Notes: generated by a model not told the origin, from the sequence alone. A stretch of DNA of 64,000 nt from Zizania palustris (GCA_019279435.1 JAAALK010000289.1:33361067-33425066), one strand, 5' to 3'; shown: positions 9,819-21,196, counted from the stretch's first letter. Numbers and translations are program-made.

Positions 9819-12800
9819 TCATGAAAAATTGGTATCTATACCAAGAAGGAATCGAAGACCTCTTCGGTCTCTAGAGCTAGGGTTGGAACGACTAGTTCCG
9901 GCGCAGGGAGTTCTAATAACTTTGCATTTAACTCTCTTGCCCCCTTTCGAAGCTCTAAAGTCCTTCTGTTCTTGTTGAAGCTCGGCCCAAGTTCGAAGCC
10001 ATTCGGGGCTCCTTTCCCAGCTTCCAAGTTCTTCAGGTTTTTTACTTCGAACTTCATCTTCGTCTTCAGACCATATAACGTCTTCAGAAGACGAAGTGTT
10101 CAAGTTAACCTCTTTTTCTTCCTCTTTAATATAAGACAGTATATCTTTGATTACTTCGGGCGCAATTACACCGGAGCTATCTCGAGGAACTAGAAATCGA
10201 GGGCGTTTATAAGCTTTTAGAAGATCGAAGGTGGTCCATAATGAGCGAAGTTCATCGTTAAGGTCTAACACTTCGATATCTTCCGTATGAGGCAAAGCCT
10301 AAAAATATGATAAACAAATTTTCATTGATAAATGTTCATAAGCATAAAGCTTTACATAGCCAAAAATCCTAAGGTATTTCTAAACCTGCGGGTTCGGAGG
10401 AGGCTGACTGTTTGAAGCTTGGGCCCGAACTTGCTTCTGGCGTTGACCTTCGTCGATCCAAGCCTTGATCGCAGAACGACCTTCGGCTCTCCATGAAGTT
10501 TGGAAGGCTCGCCAGGAAGCAGCCACACCTTCAGAAGGAGTTAGCAGTCGCTCGTCATCAAAGGTAATTGGGCCCCCTCCTGCGTCCGGAGTTATCGATC
10601 GGCCCAGATCTTCGTAGTAGCGAAGTAGGCCGACAGCAGCCACTTGTCCGGAGAGTTCTCCGTATCGAATGCCCGCTGTCTTCATCTGCTTCGCCACTCC
10701 TTGGATCCTTTTCAACCGATGCAGAAGAGTGATGTTATCATCAGAAGGAAGTGTCCCAGTAGTACCGAAGTACTCCAGGACACCTAGCAGTTGATTCATA
10801 ACTTCCGCAACCACCTTCTCAGACTTCAGCTTGTCTTCATTTAGTGCATCCTTCATCGAAGTTACTTCTCCAAGAACCCCAGAAAGTCTAGCCGTTTCAG
10901 TGGTCAAAATATTCTTTTGGTTCAACAGCTGGCTAGCTTCCTCTTGGAGTCTGATAAGTTCGGTCCCCGCAGTAGCGTGCTCCGCCCGCAATTTTTCAAT
11001 TTCTGCTCGAAGCACAATTCTCTCTGCTTCGAGCTCTTTATTCGCAGCCTCCAAACCTTGTCTGGACCTGCGCTCCGTTGACACTATATTATCCATTTGA
11101 ACCACTCGACTTTCGGAGATGTTAAGATTCCGTTGAAGGACATTATTTTCCTCCCGAAGACGAGCGATCTCTTCATCATTACATATATTTGCAGCTCGGG
11201 CCAAGACAATTTGCTGCAAAAAGAAAAAACCAAGGTAAATATTTATTCGTAGACGAATTCTGTGTTATTTCGTAGAGGCTTCGTACCTGGTAAGCTGCGC
11301 GTTCTACAGCAGCGTTAAGCTCCGTCCTGTCCGCCTTGCTTAAAATGGCCACTAAGTTGGTCTCCCCTATGTCGCGGCTAGCTCGATCCAAAGGTTCGAG
11401 CAAAGTCCGAAGACCAGTTGTTTGCCCTAAGAAAGGAGCTAGCAGGGGGAGCATACTTATTGCTTGTTGGTCATCTTCGTCCAGCGAAGGGCCGGAGCGT
11501 TGGCTTGTGGTCTTCGGAGCCCCTGGAGACTGGCCCTCCTCGGAAGATTGGCTCTCGTCTGTTGAATCAGACGGAGTTGATCCGGAACTCGCAGCAGGGA
11601 GGGGTTCTATATTTCTTTTGCCTCTTCCAGGTCCCATTTGAGTAGCTCTCTGGGTTGGCTCCGAAGTCGTCGAAGGTCCAGGAATTATTTCTTCTTGGCG
11701 GACCACTTCCATAGGAGTGGACTCTGTAAAAAAAGAGTATTATACATTGTATAAATACAGAAAATAAACATGAAATAATTATTCGAAGTCTACCTTCGAC
11801 ATTTTGCAGAGGGGTAATTATTGGACTGTTCGGCGGATCGAAGGCGAGATCTTCGTCCGAATCAGATGTTAAGTCTTCGACTGCAGGAGCATCGTCCTGA
11901 GCAGTCCTTGTTGCCTCTTCAGGAGCCGAAGCCATAGTAACTTCGACCCCGCTTTCATTCACAGGAACTTCGTCCTGAGATATATCTTCCTGAACTGCCG
12001 AAGTCCTTGGTTGCTCAAGATTATCTCGGGACTCCGGCACGTTCGCAGGTACTTCGGCTTGTGCAGTCCTTTGAGTTTCATCTTCGTCTATCAGACGCAC
12101 AAGCAACCTCCCTTCGTCCTCTTGGGAGTCAGAGACTGAAGCCCTTGAGCTCGAAGGTGCAGGATTCGAAGGTGCAAGATTTTTTGGCTTCCGAGCCACC
12201 TTCTTCACCGGAGTTTTAGCAGAGCTCGAAGTCCCAGCTTCGGCTTTACTCTTTTTGGGTCTTTTCTCCGAAGGCACCCAATCCATCAAAGGGGGCGGAG
12301 TGATTTCCAGCATTCCCCACACTCTGTTAAATCTCCCCCAACTCCCGACCAACTTGATCCTCCATTCTTTTTCGGTCGGAGTTGGAGCGCCCAAAATCTT
12401 CTCCGAAGCCCTTACGATTTGCTCCGAAGTAATAGGGGCTGAAGAAGCTAAAAAATGAATCAAGTTAGTTTTTTCTTCGAATGAATATGCATAATACATG
12501 TTGTCTTCGAAGTTACCTGCAGGGCTCGAAGTCGAAGTGATCTTTCGGAGACCGCCTTCTGAATCCTCTTCGAAGATGATAGGCCAGTTGGCCATAAGCG
12601 GAGAGATTTGTAACCCAAGGAATTCTTCGGCTAAGTCTCGCATGCTCAACCTCCGACTAATCTTCTGAAGTAAGCTGAGGCGAGCTTCGAGCTGACCTTG
12701 GTCTGGTTGCACTAAGGCTTCCTTCCGGAATTGGATTTCTTTCAGAGGTCCGGCCAGAGGATTGCTCGCTCCAACTTCGGCATAAAACCACCTCATGACC

Positions 12801-13462
12801 CAGTCAGTATACCATCTTGCATTGATGGCCTTAGCAGGAAATTGAAGGGCGTATTCATCCCGAAGCCTGAAGTTAATACTTCCGAAGGCTACTACTACTT
12901 TTTCACCTCCGGGGCCTACGAAGGTTTTTGGCTGGCATGAAGCTCTGTGTAGCGCAGCGAAGATCTCTGCCCTCCCCTCACAGCCTTCGGCTCTCAACGC
13001 CCATTCGAAGATAGCCAAACGAGCCACTGCATTCGGAGACAGTTGAGGAAGGGTGACATGGAATAAATCGAGTACCTCCGCTAAGAAATCCACTGCTGGA
13101 AGGCCTAAGCCGGCTTCGAAGAAGGCTTCGAAGACGACCACTTCTCCGGGCCTTGGCGATGGGATGAGTTCTTTTCCAGGCTTGCGGATCATAACTCCGG
13201 TGCTAATCCTCCCTTCTACTACGATTGCCAGTGATTCCCTCTTGCAGGTAGAAGATCCCAATTGAAAGGATTGGTCTAGGTACTTCGTTGATGGCGGGCA
13301 GAGACTTTGATCATCAACATTTTGGTGATTTCTCCCTCCTGCCGCCATGGATGTCGTTGCGGGTGTTGGAGGCGCCGTCGCCAACACCGCAGCCACTGCT
13401 GCTGCAGCCGCTTGCTGCCGAGCCAAGGCCGAAGGGGCTCCATAACCCTTGGTTTTCGCCAT
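9819..13462 (-). CDS. Antisense five-exon accessory gene of element A (putative gypsy-type transposon protein)
   Basis: Exons are 13462-12517, 12447-11794, 11723-11287, 11213-10386 and 10298-9819. The introns of 69, 70, 73 and 87 bp all start GT and end AG, are T-rich and join the reading frame exactly, giving 1114 residues and a TGA stop. The N-terminus is Ala-rich. Residues about 105-290 (EVVVFEAFFEAGLG, LRAEGCEGRAEIF, YTDWVMRWFY, MRDLAEEFL) match the 'putative gypsy type transposon' domain found in Tat accessory ORFs. Exon 2 holds basic stretches (KRPKKSK, KKVARKPK) that could be nuclear signals, then an acidic tract. Exon 4 encodes a long coiled coil (residues about 690-830). The C-terminus is acidic, then basic. 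Function is unknown. It is open although gag-pol is broken. The 69-bp intron is in frame, so a 1137-residue form is possible. Confidence 0.85.
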
Positions 13463-13584
13463 TGCAGTTACTGGGTTACTTTGGGAGAAAAATGGAAGCT
13501 AGGGCTCTAAGGACTCAAAGGGCTCAGAAGGTGTTTGTTTGCAAGAGAGCAGTGGAAAGGTAATCGGGTAAGTTCTAGGCCCTT

Positions 13585-13592
13585 TATTTATA
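13585..13592 (-). promoter_or_regulatory. TATA box of the antisense gene in element A
   Basis: On the minus strand the sequence reads GGCTATAAATAAAGG, 123 bp upstream of the ATG at 13462. The distance leaves a normal 5' UTR of about 90 bp. The 300 bp between this box and the PPT at 13909 holds no ORF and probably carries the upstream promoter. Confidence 0.75.
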
Positions 13593-13908
13593 GCCTAGAC
13601 TTTACATTTTTACCGTTAGTCCATGCCGTTTCACATTCTTGCCCGTTATTTTTCTCCGAAATTAACGCGTTCTACGGTTTCCGTTAGAACAAGAAAGTTA
13701 ACGACTATTTCTTCTAAGTCTAAAAGACTCGAACTTCCTGAGTCGGTTCTAAGATAGTTCGAAAATAATTGTTTTAAGACTGATTCGAAGTTTTATATCT
13801 TCACACATTTCGGAGATGAATTAAAATCTAATAACCCCTATGCCTGGTTATTTTTTCCTAAAGTATACTGCTCTCCTAACATTACAGGTTAAACGGAGAA
13901 GCGTATTC

Positions 13909-13917
13909 GAGGGCTAC
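13909..13917 (+). promoter_or_regulatory. Polypurine tract of element A
   Basis: GAGGGCTAC abuts the 3' LTR. It primes plus-strand DNA synthesis. The tract is short but corresponds to the longer purine run ahead of the related B LTR. Confidence 0.7.
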
Positions 13918-14412
13918 TATTGGGGGAAAATATCCCATCTTCGGGGTTATTGCCGTAACAGCACAAAAGCAGATAATGGATTTGAAGGTTTCCAGACGTC
14001 CATCTTTAAAGATACCCTGAATCGAGCTCGAAGTACGAAGATAGGCATTGGTTCGGAGTACATCTTCGAACTAAGGCTTTCTGAGATCTTTATTGCCAGC
14101 TAAGATGGAAGATTTATCTTTTATATTATTAGATTAGTCTTTTACCATTTTAGCCCTATCAAGGGTACCGAATAGTTTCTACTATGTCGGTTGTAATAGA
14201 GGGGTAAATAGGTCTTTTCCTTAATGTTTGGGCCTATAAATACCCCCCATTTCACCCTGTAATAGGGACCGAATACAAGTTATTCAATACACACATTCGA
14301 ACTATTTTAAGTTGTTATCCTTTCGGAGGCTTAGAACAGTTCACTTCGCAAACACTTTGTTTGTTAGTTTCTAATCTACAGAAACCTGTTAGCGTAATCT
14401 TTTACGCCAACA
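13918..14412 (+). repeat. 3' LTR of element A
   Basis: It is 495 bp, identical in length to the 5' LTR. The first dinucleotide is TA instead of TG, one of 11 transitions between the two copies. It ends GCCAACA and is followed by the TSD GTTGG. Confidence 0.95.
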
Positions 14413-14417
14413 GTTGG

Positions 14418-15160
14418 CGTAAAAGATTATGCCGATAGGTTTAAGAAAACTAGATTGAGATGGAGAACTTTGCTCGAAGGCTATATTCTTGGATCTTGAG
14501 CTCGCTGCCCTTGTACAATAAGGAGAGAAGGTATTTATAGTGGAGCCCTTAGGCGGGCCACTACCTCCGTACCCCTAGCCTTACATACATTATTACAGAC
14601 TCCATACTCCTAATGGGTAGGGGTACGGTGATACAGACTCTGCTCATCACTCAGACAATACTACATTTGGTAGGCGTGACGACATGCACGTGCGGTTTCA
14701 TCGTACACCTAATCATGATTAGACCACTACCGACCCACTCGTCACGCTTTACAAGGGATACTTGATGTCACGGCCGTCACGCTTCTGCTTTAGTGGTTGG
14801 TGCCCTGCCACGACCGAACTCTTGTGTCCCAGCTCTAGGCTCCATCGCAGCCGTCTCTAGGATCGTCTTCTGAGGGCTCCCGAACTTTGAGTGGCTTTGC
14901 TCCGAACCCCCCGACAGACAGCCGATAAGTCATCCACCGAGGGCTTCTAGCCTCGGGCAGACTCTACACTAGACCTTGGCTCAGACCTGAGGTCTATGGC
15001 CCCTACGGAGCCTTCCTTCGCTTCGGGGCAGGCCCGATGCATCCTCGTTGACCGCTTCTCAGCTCCTCGCTAGTTCTCCGGGCCACGCGACTGTAGGTTA
15101 TGATACTCATGATGACCTTTAATCTCGCCATGACTACTACTAGGATTATTTCCCCCAACA
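14418..15160 (-). repeat. 3' LTR of element B (remainder; first 6 bp at 2884-2889)
   Basis: On the minus strand it starts TGTTGGGGGAAATAATCC at 15160 and runs to AATCTTTTACGCCAACA, with the last bases displaced by element A. A TATA box (TATAAATA on the minus strand) is at 14532-14539. The body differs strongly from the LTR of A although both ends are alike. Confidence 0.85.
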
Positions 15161-15464
15161 GGAGCCCCTCACATCCGCCCGTTCGATTGACCTACAAGTG
15201 AGAAGGGGAGGGTGCGCTAGAAATAATTCCGCGATAAAAAACTCTTAGAAACGATCTCACCGCTGGTATTCTCCTGGGATGCCAGATGATGAATGGTATG
15301 GACTGCCAAGGGCAAGCAAGCGAGACGCCATGACGCACGAACTCCCGCCGCGGGGCCTGAACCCCTTGGATGACTTCTCGCGCAATCCCGTTATGGCCCA
15401 CGTGCCATTCTCAAAAGAATGCGAACCGGCGTGGGAGTTAACGCTTCGTGTGACATCAAGCTTC
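15161..15464 (-). other. Element B PPT and promoter-side spacer
   Basis: Read on the minus strand, GGATGTGAGGGGCTCC directly precedes the LTR and serves as PPT (15161-15176). The rest has no ORF of note and lies upstream of the plus-strand TATA box at 15465, so it likely holds regulatory sequence for the antisense gene. Confidence 0.65.
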
Positions 15465-15472
15465 TATATAAA
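15465..15472 (+). promoter_or_regulatory. TATA box of the antisense gene in element B
   Basis: TTCTATATAAACAG lies 135 bp upstream of the ATG cluster at 15600. The spacing matches that in element A (123 bp), so the promoter layout is shared by the two families. Confidence 0.7.
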
Positions 15473-15599
15473 CAGCCGCTCGCTGACAATAAACTAGACT
15501 TTCAACACTCTTCATTCCTCGCAAGCAGCTTCCTGCTCACACCCTGCGCTAGATCCCAACTGCACAACTCTTCTTTCTCTAACAGCCCTGCGCCTCCAC

Positions 15600-18593
15600 A
15601 TGATGATGAAGAAGAGTGCCATTCCTGCCGTTGACTCCCACTTTCTTCAGCAGCAAGCGGTGGCCGAGGCGGCAGCGGCCGCGGCGGTCCTGGGTTCCAC
15701 TAAAGCTCGAGGTTCCCGGGACATCCTACCCCCTTCGGAGAGGTTCACTGAACAAACGCTGGTCCTAGCGAGGACGACTAGTATGGAGGGATTGATGATG
15801 AGCATGGTCCGAGACCGCCTTGACTCTGGCATGGAAGCTAGGCTACCAGGGGTGGAGTCGACTCCGGAACCGTGCGAAAGGGAAGTCATCATTTTCGAGG
15901 CATTTTTTTGATGCCAGACTTGGGTTCCCCGCTTCAGAGCTCCTGGCGGGGGTCTTCCGTGCCTTCCACCTGGACTTGCCACATATGTCTCCCAATGCCA
16001 TCGCCCGCCTAGACATCTTCGAGTGAGCCATGAGGGCCGAAGGCTGTGAGGGGAGGGCCAAGGTCTTCGTGAGGATGCACGAGGCTCTCTACCAGTTGAA
16101 GAAGAAGGATGATTTGATCTTGGCATATGGAAGCATCAACTTCCAGCTCCGAAAGGAATATGCGGACTTCTTCCCAGTGAAGGACATCAATGAGAGGTGG
16201 TACTCTGACTGGATCCACCATTGGTTTTACATGGCGGTGGAGCCGAACTCCGTGCTAACGGGCCTCCCGTGCCACATTTGGTACCAAAGGGAGTCATACA
16301 TCGAAGCTGATGCCATCTCAGTCTTCACTCGCATCTAGATCCTGCAGATAGTGGCTTGGTGGATGAGCATGCAGGACCTGGCCGAGGAGTTCATCGCCCT
16401 CCAGATCCTGCCTTTGAAGGCGACATGGCCTCTCACCCTCCAGAGCGCTAGGGATGGGCTGCCTTTGAAGACGTCCCCTGGCCCACTCGGTTCATCTTAC
16501 TCCTTCTCTCTGCAGTGAATAGCCTATACCTTATGTGGTTAGATATAATGCTAAGGATACCTTTGGATCTTGTAGGGTCGCATGTAGTTAAAACTTTTTG
16601 AGCAAGTGGTCCACATTGTCGAAAAAATCTTCGGGGCCCCCACTCCGGTGGAGAAGAAGCGTAGGGTGGATCTCGTGGGGTCCTGGGAGCAGTTCAACCA
16701 CGTATGGAGCACTCTGTGGATCAAGCCCACGCAACTCCCATGCATGGACCTCCTGGACTTGGCTCCAAATAAGAGGAAGGTAGACTCCGGCCCGGTTGGG
16801 CCCTCGAAGTGTCCTATGAAGAAGACCTCGAGTATACCCAAGCACCTCTCTGCCGCCTCCTCCTCTTCCTTCGGCGACTCGGGAGAGGAGAGTCCGAGCG
16901 GGGGGTTGGCGGCTGATCTGGAGGCCTCCGCACCAGGCCTCGAAGTGCCCATGCCAACCCCCATCATGTGTGGTGACGTTGTCGGTGACACAGCTGACGA
17001 AGTGTCATCCAGGCTCCCCGTAGAAGAGGATGCGGAGGGAGAAGCTACGGGGGTGTTGGCGACCTCGTAGATCATTGCACCTCTGGGAGAGTCGGTTGAC
17101 CCTCACGGAAGCCCCGAGGAGGACAACATTGCCTTCAGGGGGCTAGCTGACCCCTTAGAGAAGGTGATTGGGAGTGCCAATGTTGCGGCCGAGCTGACCT
17201 CCTCACTGCTCTTCGGACTCCTTGCCAGAAGGGGCCCACAACAGTAAGTGGCTTCATTCAGGTCTGCCTCCTTCGACTTCGTCGACCTTACTTTCTCTCA
17301 TTTCTATTTACATTCATCCGTCCACACGCAGGTACCCTTGATAGGGCCTCTTCTCCTCCGCTCCCGCCTCCTCAAGAGGGTACTAAGGCGAGGCCGGGGG
17401 CAGCCATCGAGATAGTCGAGGTGTTGGAGTTCGATTAGGAGGTGAATTCAAGGAGAGCTCGAAGGGAGGCCTCTCCGTGCTCCGAGGTCCCTCCGGGGGG
17501 TGAATCTAGCCATGCGTGCATGGGCGTCCCCCTCCTGATCCCATTTGTGGGGCCCTAACCAGATCTCGTTGCGTGGACAGAGCCCCTACATCAAGCTTAC
17601 CTGGGTCTGAGGCGTACATGCCTGGTCTCGGAGGTCGGTCGGTCGTACGGGGCTGACCTAAACATCTCAATAGAGAGCGCGGCTAGCAAGGTACACTTTC
17701 TTGAGCACGTTCGGGCATGCTCCTCTTCTTTTCCTTATCTAACTCTCCCGGTCCTCTAGACATCTCATCGTCTTGGCCCAGGGGTCATTGACGTCTCTCT
17801 TTGTGGAGCAAAGCAGCCATGAACGCGAGGTCACAGGGCTCCGTGACCATGTAGAGGCTGCCGAGGGGGCGACGCGGGAGCTTCGGGCTGACCGGGAAGC
17901 CTTAGTCACCGAAGAGACGAAGCTCCGAGGGCAAGCTACCAAAGTCGATGGACTTCGGGTGTTCGAGTGGAAGTCGCCACCCTTTGAGCTCAGGTAGCCG
18001 ATATTGGGGAGCTTCGGACTCGAGCCGCCAAAGCCGATGAGCTATGTGCCGAGATCGAGGGGCTCTGTGCACGGGCAGCTGACGTCGAGGCCCTCAGAGC
18101 CAGAGGGTCAAGCTGGATCGGACGATCGAAGACCTCCTAGCTTCGAATGGGGGGCTGAAGGAGTCCTTGGCAAAAGGTGAAAAGGCAGCGGCCGATGCTG
18201 TAGGGACTCTCCGAGACGTCTTGGAGCGCTTCAGGACGTCCTACGCGCCTTTCGATGCCGCTCACGAGCCCCTGAGTTGTCAGCTAAAGTTTATTCAGTC
18301 TACTGCTCAGAAAATGGATGCCATCACGGCTAGGTACAGGGAGGTCTCTAGGTGAGTGGCCGCCCTTGGTGTCCTCCACCATCTTGAAGCTGTCGATGGC
18401 TTTATCCAAGCAACGTTGGTGATAACCCCGGTTTTCTTTGGGGGGGATTGTCTCCTCTCCCTGACTCCACCGGTGGCGAATGCCTGGAAAAATTTCCAAG
18501 TGCCTTGGAAATCCGAAGTCTCAGCCACGGTGAAGTCCTAGGCGGACGAAGCCCATCGCTCGACCCTACCGCGAACGCAACCCCCTTCGAAGT
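15600..18593 (+). pseudogene. Antisense accessory gene of element B, decayed and truncated by element C
   Basis: The product is homologous to the antisense protein of element A: EVIIFEAFF then DARLGFPASELLAGVF, AMRAEGCEGRAKVF, SINFQLRKEYADFF, WYSDWIHHWFY, MQDLAEEFIALQ, then EKIFGAPTPVEKK. A coiled-coil part follows (17773-18000) and a C-terminal piece QSTAQKMDAITARYREVS at 18290. Lesions are an extra T in the T-run at about 15903-15909, a TGA at 16024 where A has Trp, and a TAG at 16336. Introns must separate the later blocks, but I did not fix their boundaries. The gene is cut at 18594 by the LTR of element C. Confidence 0.8.
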
Positions 18594-19876
18594 TGTTGAC
18601 ACAGAAACGTGCCCCCGCACTTGGGTTAGTTCGACGATCCAAAAGTGTGCGGATACTTAGGGACAAGCCTAAGCGCGACACAACATCGACATCACGTTCA
18701 GACTACCCTTAGTCGTGATAAGGGGGGTGGAGTCGCCAGGCAATCAGATCACACAAAATAACCCAATTAGCCGAAAGAGATATATTAAACAGAATAAAAT
18801 CAACAAATCGGTCGGATCTTGTTTGCTTCGAAGTCTGGCGTGTAGGGGTCACCAAAGTATACCTTCGGCGTCCGGTGCGAAGTGTCACGCCGAAGGGTGC
18901 CTTCGGCGTTCGGACTGGTCCGGTCGAAGATGAACTCCGAACGGATCCAGACGTGATAATCACCTCTGAATGGCGGGGTTCGACGTGAAGTCTCTGATAC
19001 GGCAAATTATAGAACAAGTACGCGAGGGCCACGTGCGGGCATAACTTCGTCCAGTACAGAGTACGATCGTGGCGAAGCCTGTTGTGATGAAGTATGCTGG
19101 CGAAGCCTATCGTCGAAGCCTACAGCTCGCCGAAGGGTGTCCTGATGACCTCTGAAACCGATCTCTCAGCTCTGGACAGCTCCAACGAAGTAGCTCCGAA
19201 CGAAGGAACCTACAACAAAGAGAGTTCTAAGTACCAATTCAGCCTGAGGACCGAATTCTGCTAAGTGTTGCACTAGTAGAGAAGGTAGCAATCTGTTACG
19301 TAGATTAGCGGATACTTCACAGGCGAAGTAACAAGGCGATAGCAATCTATTACGTAGATTAACAGATACTTCACAAGCAAAGTAACAAGGGTTACCACTG
19401 TTCCGTAGTGGCCGGTGGAGGGCTTCCAGGCAAACCCACAAAGAAGTACAGGAAAATAAAGGTAAAGTAAATACGATCAAAGATAGGGCTTTGGTTTGGT
19501 TTTAGTTGGGGGGGCCTCTACGCTGGCCTCGCCTCTCTATTTATAGGGGCTTAATTTCAAATCTAATCTACTATTAACCCGGCCGGATGGAGATAAAAAC
19601 TGAGTTGGAATCGCATACAACTCCATCTCTGCCGATGTGGGCTTCGGCCAGGCCCATCGAGGCCTGCTCCTCGGGCCAAAGCTTCGGTGGCGTGGGCCTC
19701 CGAAGGCTTCTCAGTCGTAGCCCATGGGCTGGCTAGAGGCTTTCGGAGCCCATAGCTCAATGGACTTCAGCCCTGTAGGGCTTCGGACAGACCCTGGACA
19801 TGTGTATTTTCGGCCGAAATCACCAAAACTGATTTTTTGACGATCTAGCCATTAATGCCATTTTTTTCTATCAACA
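18594..19876 (-). repeat. 3' LTR of element C
   Basis: On the minus strand it starts TGTTGATAGAAAAAAATGGC and ends CTGTGTCAACA, 1283 bp. TATAAATA lies at 19538-19545 (minus). It holds the 10-bp-stem hairpin at 18887-18909 and a dimer of about 53 bp near 19288-19395, both shared with the truncated LTR at 1240-2564. Confidence 0.92.
19538..19545 (-). promoter_or_regulatory. TATA box in the element C LTR
   Basis: On the minus strand it reads CCCTATAAATAGAGAGG, a canonical plant TATA box in the middle of the LTR. Confidence 0.7.
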
Positions 19877-19892
19877 CATGCCCCCCTGCCTT
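19877..19892 (-). promoter_or_regulatory. Polypurine tract of element C
   Basis: On the minus strand AAGGCAGGGGGGCATG abuts the LTR start. It fixes the orientation of C and marks this LTR as the 3' copy. Confidence 0.85.
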
Positions 19893-20038
19893 TTAGTGAA
19901 CTGAGTGAACTAAAAGCACAACGGGCTGAAGACGATACCATCTATATCGGCTTTTCGACACTTTTATGATGTTTGCCACACACTTGGGAAATACCTTTTC
20001 AAGTACCTACCATTCAAAGCCCTTCGAAACCGCTCTCC

Positions 20039-21196
20039 CTACAGGTATTCCAACACATATGCGTTGCCGGGAGCGATTTCGGCTATCTTAAAAGGACTTT
20101 CCCAACTAGGTGACCATTTACCAAACTTAGGACTCTTCGTGCCTAAAGGTAAAATCGTTTTCCACACCAAATCTCCTATTTGAAACAATTTTGGTTTAAC
20201 CTTCTTATTGTAGGCTTTAGCTACTCTCTTCTTGTCTACTTCTATGGCTTCTAAAGCCCTTAGTCTCTTATTGGTCACTTCCTCTAGATTATCTTTCATA
20301 AGAGCTTCATACTCATTGACCGATAAGTCGTCTTGCTTTAACACTCTTAAGGAGCCAAGATCTACCTCTACAAGCAGAACAACCTCTTGACCATATACCA
20401 ACTCATATGGACTGACCTTGGTAGCACCGTGCTTTGCAATCCTACAAGCCCATAGCGCCTCGGAAAGCACCTCATGCCACCTTTTAGGAAACTCTTCAAT
20501 TTTCTTCTTAATGAGCTTAATCACGGTTTTATTACTAGACTCGGCCTGACCATTGGCCTGAGCATAGTAAGGTGAAGAGTTTATCAACTTAATACCATAA
20601 TATTCGGCGAAGTCCCTTACTTCTCTAGAAACAAATGAACTACCTTGATCCGTAGTAAGAGTTTGGGGAATGCCGAATCTATGTATGATGTGCTTCAAAA
20701 TAAAATCACGTACCTCATTGTGAGTCATGTTCTTGAGAGGTACGGCCTCGGTCCACTTAGTGAAGTAATCCATTGCCATCAACATGAACCGATTCCCTTT
20801 TGAGGAAGGAGGGTGGATCTGGCCGATGAAGTCTAAACCCCAACCTCGAAATGACCATGGCTTGACAATAGGATTGAGTAATGAGGCAGGAGCCAACTGA
20901 ATATTGCCAAACTTCTGGCATGCTTCACACCCTCTATAGTACTTGAAACAGTCTTCAGTCATAGTCGGCCAATAAAACCCTACTCTTTTGAGCATCCAAC
21001 TCATTTTCTAGGCCGACTGATGAGTGCTGCAAAGCCTTTCATGGACTTCTCCTGTAGCCACTTGGGATTGCTCATGGTCTAAACACTTCAATAGCACTCC
21101 ATCGATGGTTTGGTGGTACAATGTGTCGTCTATCAACGTGAATTTGAACGCTTGTCGCCGAACCTTCCGATCAACCCTTCGTCTAGGGTCTCTCAA
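20039..21196 (-). pseudogene. Element C integrase
   Basis: The HHCC finger is GEVHERLCSTHQSA with CEACQ. The DDE core has GLDFIGQI, TTDQGSSF and ANGQAESSNKT, with all three acidic residues present. The C-terminus ends with SPFKIAEIAPGNAYVLEYL. A TAG at 21005-21007 inside the finger region (THQSA then stop then KMSW) breaks it; the same stop is present at the same place in fragment I. The core ORF after that stop is open for 321 codons. Confidence 0.9.

Larger units (their letters stand above)
2890..14412 (+). mobile_element. Element A: full-length Tat-type Ty3/gypsy retrotransposon with antisense gene
   Basis: Two 495-bp LTRs (2890-3384 and 13918-14412) bracket PBS, gag, protease, RT-RNase H-archaeal-type RNase H-integrase, a 61-bp tandem array and an antisense spliced gene. 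TSD GTTGG flanks both ends. Domain order, the second RNase H and the DGGS protease place it in the Tat lineage. The two LTRs differ by 11 substitutions by eye, all transitions, with no indel. Gag-pol carries three TGA stops, one TAG and one frameshift, so the sense proteins are not produced as one functional chain, whereas the antisense gene is open. Confidence 0.92.
2884..18593 (-). mobile_element. Element B: Tat-type Ty3/gypsy, minus strand, partial, split by element A
   Basis: The element is represented by its 3' LTR (first 6 bp at 2884-2889, remainder 14418-15160), a PPT at 15161, and an internal 3' region with a plus-strand, that is antisense, accessory pseudogene at 15600-18593. Element A sits inside its LTR with TSD GTTGG at 2885-2889 and 14413-14417. 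At 18594 the LTR of element C begins, so the pol side of B lies beyond C or is lost; I see no B pol or 5' LTR in the window. The LTR ends resemble those of A (TGTTGGGGGAAA at one end, TTTTACGCCAACA at the other), so A and B are related families. Confidence 0.8.
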
